A DNA stretch of 8,442 nucleotides from Candidatus Tectimicrobiota bacterium. GTDB taxonomy: Bacteria; JACPSX01. Positions 5,384 to 8,442 of the stretch are shown piece after piece (position 1 is the first letter of the stretch; every line of letters starts with the position of its first letter). The stretch lies in contig JACPSX010000159.1 in NCBI GenBank assembly GCA_016193065.1, positions 1 to 8,442 on the forward strand. The letters are read 5' to 3'. The position numbers and the translations under genes are program-made. The notes under the pieces were generated by a model. It was given only the letters and a program-made list of their open reading frames with translations. It was not told where the DNA came from and ran no database searches.

Positions 5384-6703
5384 TCACCTCTCCGCGGACG
5401 CAACTTCTCCAAGAAGGGTGGCGCTGGTGGCCCCGGTAATTCGCACGCGGACCAGCTCGCCGGGAGCAGTGCCGTTGCGGGGGAACACCACGGTGCGGTT
5501 ATCGTCGCCGCGCCCCATGAATTCCTGAGCGGATTTCTTGCTCTCCTTCTCCACGAGGGCCAGAACTTCCCGGCCGATCTTCTGCTGGTTTTTCCGCAGC
5601 GAGATCCGGCGCTGGAGTTCAACGAGACGACCCAGCCGCTCTCCCTTCACTTCGTCGGGGACATCGTCGGGCCACTTGCGGGCCGCGGTCGTCCCTTTGC
5701 GCTCGGAATACTGGAACAGGAAAGCCGAGTCAAACTCCACCTCTTCCATGACCCGGCAGGTGTCCAGGAATTCCTCTTCGGTCTCTGTGGGAAAGCCCAC
5801 GATGATATCCGTGGTGAGCCCCATCTCCGGGCACAATTCCCGGATCTTGCGCACCAGGAGGAGGAATTCCTCTCGGCTGTAGGTGCGGTTCATGCGGTGC
5901 AGGATCCGGTCGCTGCCGGCCTGCAAGGGGAGGTGGATGTGCTTGCAGATTTTGGGATTCTCGGCGATCACCCGGAGGAGGGAGTCCGGAAAATCCTTGG
6001 GATGAGGCGAGGTAAACCGCACCCGCTGAATTCCTTCCACCTCTGAGACTCGCTCCATCAAGCCCGCAAAGTCACAGCTCCCGGCGCGGTAGGAATTCAC
6101 GTTTTGTCCCAGAAGAGTGATTTGCTTGTATCCTCGCATGGCCAGAACCTCAACCTCCTGCACCACGCTGTCGGGGTCCCGGCTTCGTTCGCGCCCGCGC
6201 GTGTAAGGGACCACACAGAAGGTACAAAAATTGTCGCACCCTCTCATGACCGCCACCCAGGCATTGACCCCGTCCACCTGCTCCGGGCAAATATCACTGT
6301 AGGTCTCGTACTCCGAAAGATCCACGTGGAGGACCGGCTTGAGGGTCTGCCGGACCTGGCGAATCATCTCCGGCAACCGGCGGTAACTGTCCGGTCCGGC
6401 CACCAGGTCGACAATCCGGCCCCGCTCCAGGAGATCCTCCTTCAGGTTCTGAGCCATGCAGCCCAAAATCCCGATCACCAGCTCCGGTTGTTTCTCCTTG
6501 AGCCGGCGGAACTGGTCCAGCCGCCCGTAAATGCGCTGGTGGGCATTTTCCCGGACGGCGCAGGTATTCAAGAGAATCACCCGGGCTTCCTGCGGGGAAG
6601 CGGCCAGAGCGAAATCTCCCTGCTTGAGGAAGGAGCGCACAATGTCGGTGTCATATTCGTTCATCTGACAGCCGTAGGTCTCGATGTAAACCTTCTCGCT
6701 CAT
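5384..6703 (-). CDS. miaB: tRNA-2-methylthio-N6-dimethylallyladenosine synthase (MiaB)
   Basis: This 439-residue radical-SAM methylthiotransferase converts i6A37 to ms2i6A37 in tRNAs reading UNN codons. It uses one [4Fe-4S] cluster to cleave SAM and a second cluster to deliver sulfur. The N-terminal MTTase domain has Cys12 ('YGCQMNEYDTD'), Cys48 ('LNTCAVRENA') and Cys82 ('GCMAQ'). The radical-SAM triad is Cys156, Cys160 and Cys163 in 'RGCDNFCTFCVVPYTRGRERSR' (first residues 154-173). The TRAM RNA-binding domain spans about 377-437. 'GCQMNEYDTD' and 'NTCAVRENAHQRIYGRL' mark MiaB as opposed to MtaB or RimO. Length is standard and no key residue is missing. TGAGGAAAAGGGG before ATG 6703 supplies the SD, overlapping the mtaB stop, so it is co-transcribed and probably coupled to mtaB (10-base gap). 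The product is cytoplasmic. Confidence 0.96.
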   Translation of the reverse strand: MSEKVYIETYGCQMNEYDTDIVRSFLKQGDFALAASPQEARVILLNTCAVRENAHQRIYGRLDQFRRLKEKQPELVIGILGCMAQNLKEDLLERGRIVDLVAGPDSYRRLPEMIRQVRQTLKPVLHVDLSEYETYSDICPEQVDGVNAWVAVMRGCDNFCTFCVVPYTRGRERSRDPDSVVQEVEVLAMRGYKQITLLGQNVNSYRAGSCDFAGLMERVSEVEGIQRVRFTSPHPKDFPDSLLRVIAENPKICKHIHLPLQAGSDRILHRMNRTYSREEFLLLVRKIRELCPEMGLTTDIIVGFPTETEEEFLDTCRVMEEVEFDSAFLFQYSERKGTTAARKWPDDVPDEVKGERLGRLVELQRRISLRKNQQKIGREVLALVEKESKKSAQEFMGRGDDNRTVVFPRNGTAPGELVRVRITGATSATLLGEVASAER

Positions 6704-6713
6704 CCCCTTTTCC

Positions 6714-8021
6714 TCAAGCCGCCGGCCGGGAGACCAGGCGCCCGACCGCTATCACCCCCAGCGTGTCGGTGATCTCCACAGGGAGAAGTTGATTGGAGAG
6801 ATCTTGCCGGGTCATGACCCCGACTTTCATGTAATTGTCCGCCAGCCCGCTGAACCAGCCGTCCTCCTCGCGCTGCTCAAAGAGAACGGAGACGACCTTC
6901 CCCACATGGCGGCGGGCGAATTGCTCTTTCATGCGGACCGAGATTTCCCGCATCGCCGTGGTGCGCTCCTTGATCCGGTTCGGGTGAACTTTCTGGGTCA
7001 AAGTCACCGCCCGGGTGCCGGGGCGGGGGGAATAGCTGAACACATGGAGGTATGAGAAGGGGAGAGAAACAACGGTCTGGCGCGTCGAAGAGAACTCCTC
7101 TTCCCCTTCTCCGGGAAACCCCGTGATGACGTCCGTCCCGATGCCTACACCGGGGACCTCCCGGGCGATCTTCTCCACAAACCGGCTATACTCGGCCACC
7201 GAGTAGCGCCGGCGCATCCCCTCCAAGATCCGGTCGTCTCCGCTCTGAATCGGCAGGTGCAGGTGGCGGCAGATTTTCTCGGAGCCCCCCATGGCCCGGA
7301 TGAGCTCATCTCCGATGGTCGTGGGCTCCACGGAAGCCAGGCGAATCCGGGCAATCCCCTCGACCTTTTCCAGCGCCCCAACCACGTCCACAAGGCGCTT
7401 CCCTGCGCTCTCGTAGCGCCCCATGTTCACACCGGTCAGCACGACTTCCTTGTAACCGCTGTCCGCCAGGTGTTGAGCCTCGCGAAGGATATCCTCAAAC
7501 TTCCGGCTCCGTTCCCGGCCTCTCGTGTACGGGATGATGCAGAAGGAGCAAAAGAAGTTGCAGCCGTCTTGAATCTTGATGTTCGCCCGAGTGCGCTCCG
7601 TGAAGTCCCCGATGGAATCCAGGGTAAACTCCCCGGTACTCATCTTCCGGGTGTGCAGAATGACCGGCTCGAGAAGTTTCTCCGTTGAGGAAATATAATC
7701 GGCGATCTTCATCTTGAACTCGTTGCCGGCAATGAGGTCCAGGCCGGGGATCTGCTTGAGCTTCTCCACCCCGATTTGCGCATAGCAGCCCGTCAAGGCC
7801 ACAAAGGTCCGGGGGGAGCGGCGCAGAAGGCTGCGGACCAAATTGCGGCACTTGGCCTCGGCTGACTCGGTGACCGAGCAGGTGTTAATCACGCACAGGT
7901 CGGCCGCCTCTTCAAAGGGGACCAGGGTAAACCCCTTTTCCTGAAAGCTGCGGCCAATGAGGGCTGTCTCGGCCTGATTCAGGCGGCAGCCCAGCGTATA
8001 TAACGAGATGCGACCGGACAT
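6714..8021 (-). CDS. mtaB: tRNA t6A37 methylthiotransferase (MtaB)
   Basis: This 435-residue radical-SAM methylthiotransferase converts t6A37 to ms2t6A37 in ANN-decoding tRNAs. The MTTase domain shows 'YTLGCRLNQAET' with Cys12 (the MtaB signature, against 'YGCQMNEYDT' in MiaB), Cys48 in 'INTCSVTESAEAKCRN' and Cys79 in 'LTGCYAQ'. The radical-SAM triad is Cys154, Cys158 and Cys161 in 'DGCNFFCSFCIIPYTRGRERSR' (first residues 152-171). 'VEPTTIGDEL' (231-240) and 'HLHLPIQSGDDRIL' (253-266) are typical of the family, and a TRAM-like end spans about 372-430 with 'GLADNYMKV'. It is intact and of normal length. ATG 8021 is preceded by GAGGGAG (8029-8035) at seven bases. It is the first gene of a minus-strand operon mtaB-miaB-HAD behind a clear promoter. 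It is paralogous to miaB next door. Confidence 0.95.
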   Translation of the reverse strand: MSGRISLYTLGCRLNQAETALIGRSFQEKGFTLVPFEEAADLCVINTCSVTESAEAKCRNLVRSLLRRSPRTFVALTGCYAQIGVEKLKQIPGLDLIAGNEFKMKIADYISSTEKLLEPVILHTRKMSTGEFTLDSIGDFTERTRANIKIQDGCNFFCSFCIIPYTRGRERSRKFEDILREAQHLADSGYKEVVLTGVNMGRYESAGKRLVDVVGALEKVEGIARIRLASVEPTTIGDELIRAMGGSEKICRHLHLPIQSGDDRILEGMRRRYSVAEYSRFVEKIAREVPGVGIGTDVITGFPGEGEEEFSSTRQTVVSLPFSYLHVFSYSPRPGTRAVTLTQKVHPNRIKERTTAMREISVRMKEQFARRHVGKVVSVLFEQREEDGWFSGLADNYMKVGVMTRQDLSNQLLPVEITDTLGVIAVGRLVSRPAA

Positions 8022-8034
8022 CGGAAAGCTCCCT

Positions 8035-8053
8035 CAAGGAATTCAAGTCCTTG
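8035..8053 (-). promoter_or_regulatory. Leader inverted repeat before mtaB
   Basis: CAAGGA (8035-8040) and TCCTTG (8048-8053) are perfect inverted halves with a 7-base spacer. They would form a small hairpin at the very start of the mtaB leader RNA, touching the SD at 8029-8035. It may protect the 5' end or affect initiation; the stem is only 6 bp. Confidence 0.3.
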
Positions 8054-8064
8054 TCAGCACAAAC

Positions 8065-8093
8065 AGTGTAGAGACCCCAGCCCCCTTTGTCAA
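8065..8093 (-). promoter_or_regulatory. Sigma70-type promoter of the mtaB-miaB-HAD operon
   Basis: On the minus strand a perfect -35 TTGACA (8093-8088), a 17-base spacer and a -10 TACACT (8070-8065, 4 of 6) sit 43 bases before the mtaB start. Predicted transcription start is near 8058, giving a leader of about 37 bases. No activator or repressor site is obvious. Confidence 0.75.
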
Positions 8094-8107
8094 CGGGGCG
8101 GCTCGCC

Positions 8108-8138
8108 TTGCCCACCCCCACTTTTGCGAGAGGATAAT
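8108..8138 (+). promoter_or_regulatory. Possible promoter of the structured RNA
   Basis: A -10-like GATAAT (8133-8138, 5 of 6) follows TTGCCC (8108-8113, 4 of 6) at a long 19-base spacing. Predicted start near 8144-8145 coincides with the first base of the closing stem of the RNA-like structure. It is divergent from the mtaB promoter, with the -35 boxes about 15 bases apart. Weak alone; the coincidence with the structure is the main support. Confidence 0.35.
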
Positions 8139-8143
8139 GGTGA

Positions 8144-8331
8144 GGCTGCCCTGCCACCCTTCGCTCCCCGCCTCACGCAGCGACCCTACCGGGCCCGCGC
8201 TCGGACGAACCTTCCGGAATTCCCTGCGGTCAGTTCCGGCTTTCATCCGGCGCGGGCCTCGGCGGGGGTACCCGCGCTTCGCGGGTGTTGCGCTGCTCCC
8301 GGCAGTTCCGCTCAGGGCGGGAAGGGCAGCC
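8144..8331 (+). ncRNA. Candidate structured non-coding RNA, unidentified
   Basis: The gap before the last gene folds into nested stems by eye. P1 is GGCTGCCCT (8144-8152) with AGGGCAGCC (8323-8331), 9 perfect pairs. P2 is 8167-8172 with 8316-8321 (CCCGCC/GGCGGG). P3 is 8177-8182 with 8291-8296 (GCAGCG/CGCTGC). P4 is GGCCCGCGC (8192-8200) with GCGCGGGCC (8250-8258), continuing CGGA/TCCG (8202-8205/8246-8249) past a one-base bulge, and capped by CCGGAA/TTCCGG (8214-8219/8234-8239). P5 is the hairpin ACCCGCG-CTT-CGCGGGT (8270-8286). The layout (closing stem, internal loop with a small 3'-side hairpin, long terminal stem, 188 nt) recalls 6S RNA, but I see no diagnostic 6S sequence, and it is not tmRNA, RNase P or SRP RNA by their conserved boxes. 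The strand is inferred from the putative promoter. High GC makes some pairing cheap, so covariation is needed. Confidence 0.35.
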
Positions 8332-8382
8332 CCCTGCCTATTGGGACCGGGTGTGCCCCACAGGGCGACTTAAAGTTTGGTA

Positions 8383-8422
8383 ACAATATACATGACACAC
8401 AAACGGCTTGAGCCTATATTGT
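8383..8422 (+). promoter_or_regulatory. Promoter with overlapping 8-bp inverted repeat before the last gene
   Basis: ATGACA (8392-8397, 5 of 6 to TTGACA), 17 bases, then TATATT (8415-8420, 5 of 6 to TATAAT) form a good sigma70-type promoter. Perfect 8-bp inverted halves ACAATATA (8383-8390) and TATATTGT (8415-8422) flank it, with 24 bases between, and a GGCT-TG-AGCC dyad (8405-8414) sits inside. The right half covers the -10, as expected of a repressor or regulator site. Predicted start (about 8427) lies at the SD, so the leader would be very short. Confidence 0.55.
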
Positions 8423-8438
8423 CTTCAGGAGGAAAATC

Positions 8439-8442
8439 ATGG
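8439..8442 (+). CDS. Start of a plus-strand gene cut by the window end
   Basis: An ATG at 8439-8441 follows a full AGGAGG (8427-8432) at six bases, with a good promoter directly upstream. Only one codon and one base are visible, so the product is unknown. Confidence 0.65.

Noticed and set aside
6104-6772. Plus-strand 222-codon frame
   Set aside because: Antisense to miaB and the end of mtaB, both fully supported.
8008-8411. Plus-strand frames (8008-8373 and 8124-8411) and minus-strand 8043-8246
   Set aside because: Arg/Pro/Ala-rich translations with no SD or motif, overlapping the mtaB promoter and the folded region.
1-8442. tRNA, rRNA, CRISPR arrays, insertion sequences
   Set aside because: No cloverleaf or CCA-type T-arm, no spaced direct repeats, and no transposase or terminal inverted repeats with target duplications were seen.

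Overview
The window looks like the chromosome of a mesophilic, moderately GC-rich Gram-negative-type bacterium. Gene content (a NitT/TauT-type ABC transporter beside an ACMSD-type amidohydrolase and a flavin reductase domain protein, plus a tandem mtaB-miaB pair) is compatible with a Desulfobacterota/deltaproteobacterial or similar environmental lineage. That assignment is inference; no rRNA or taxonomic marker is present.

Left part, plus strand (1-4000): a tight operon already running when the window opens. It holds the 3' end of an ABC permease, its ATPase (overlapping ATGA), a flavin reductase-like protein, an ACMSD/amidohydrolase-2 family metalloenzyme and a 465-residue DASS-type anion transporter. 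Gaps are -4, 11, 40 and 11 bases. It reads as uptake and catabolism of an organic anion, perhaps an aromatic or sulfonated carboxylate, but the substrate cannot be read from the sequence.

Middle (4001-4762): a sparse stretch between the plus-strand operon and the end of the minus-strand operon. It holds a short plus-strand reading frame with a nucleotide-cyclase-like motif (possible relic), a minus-strand orphan mini-protein with a zinc-ribbon look, and a locally AT-richer segment (about 44% G+C by hand count over 4441-4620). That segment carries two head-to-tail 18-bp dyads, TGCACA-N6-TGTGCA, spaced 21 bp centre to centre.

Right part, minus strand (8093 down to 4763): a strong sigma70-type promoter (TTGACA-N17-TACACT) drives mtaB, miaB and a HAD-like hydrolase. 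The first two are paralogous radical-SAM methylthiotransferases that thiolate A37 in different tRNA classes. The HAD gene carries an apparent one-base frameshift at 4939-4941.

Far right (8094-8442): no credible protein gene until an AGGAGG-preceded ATG at 8439, where a new plus-strand gene begins. The gap folds on paper into a nested, 188-nt RNA-like structure (8144-8331) whose first base lies where a plus-strand GATAAT box would place transcription start. It is followed by a good promoter with an 8-bp inverted repeat across it. The unidentified structured RNA and the tandem dyads are the most likely places for something undescribed.
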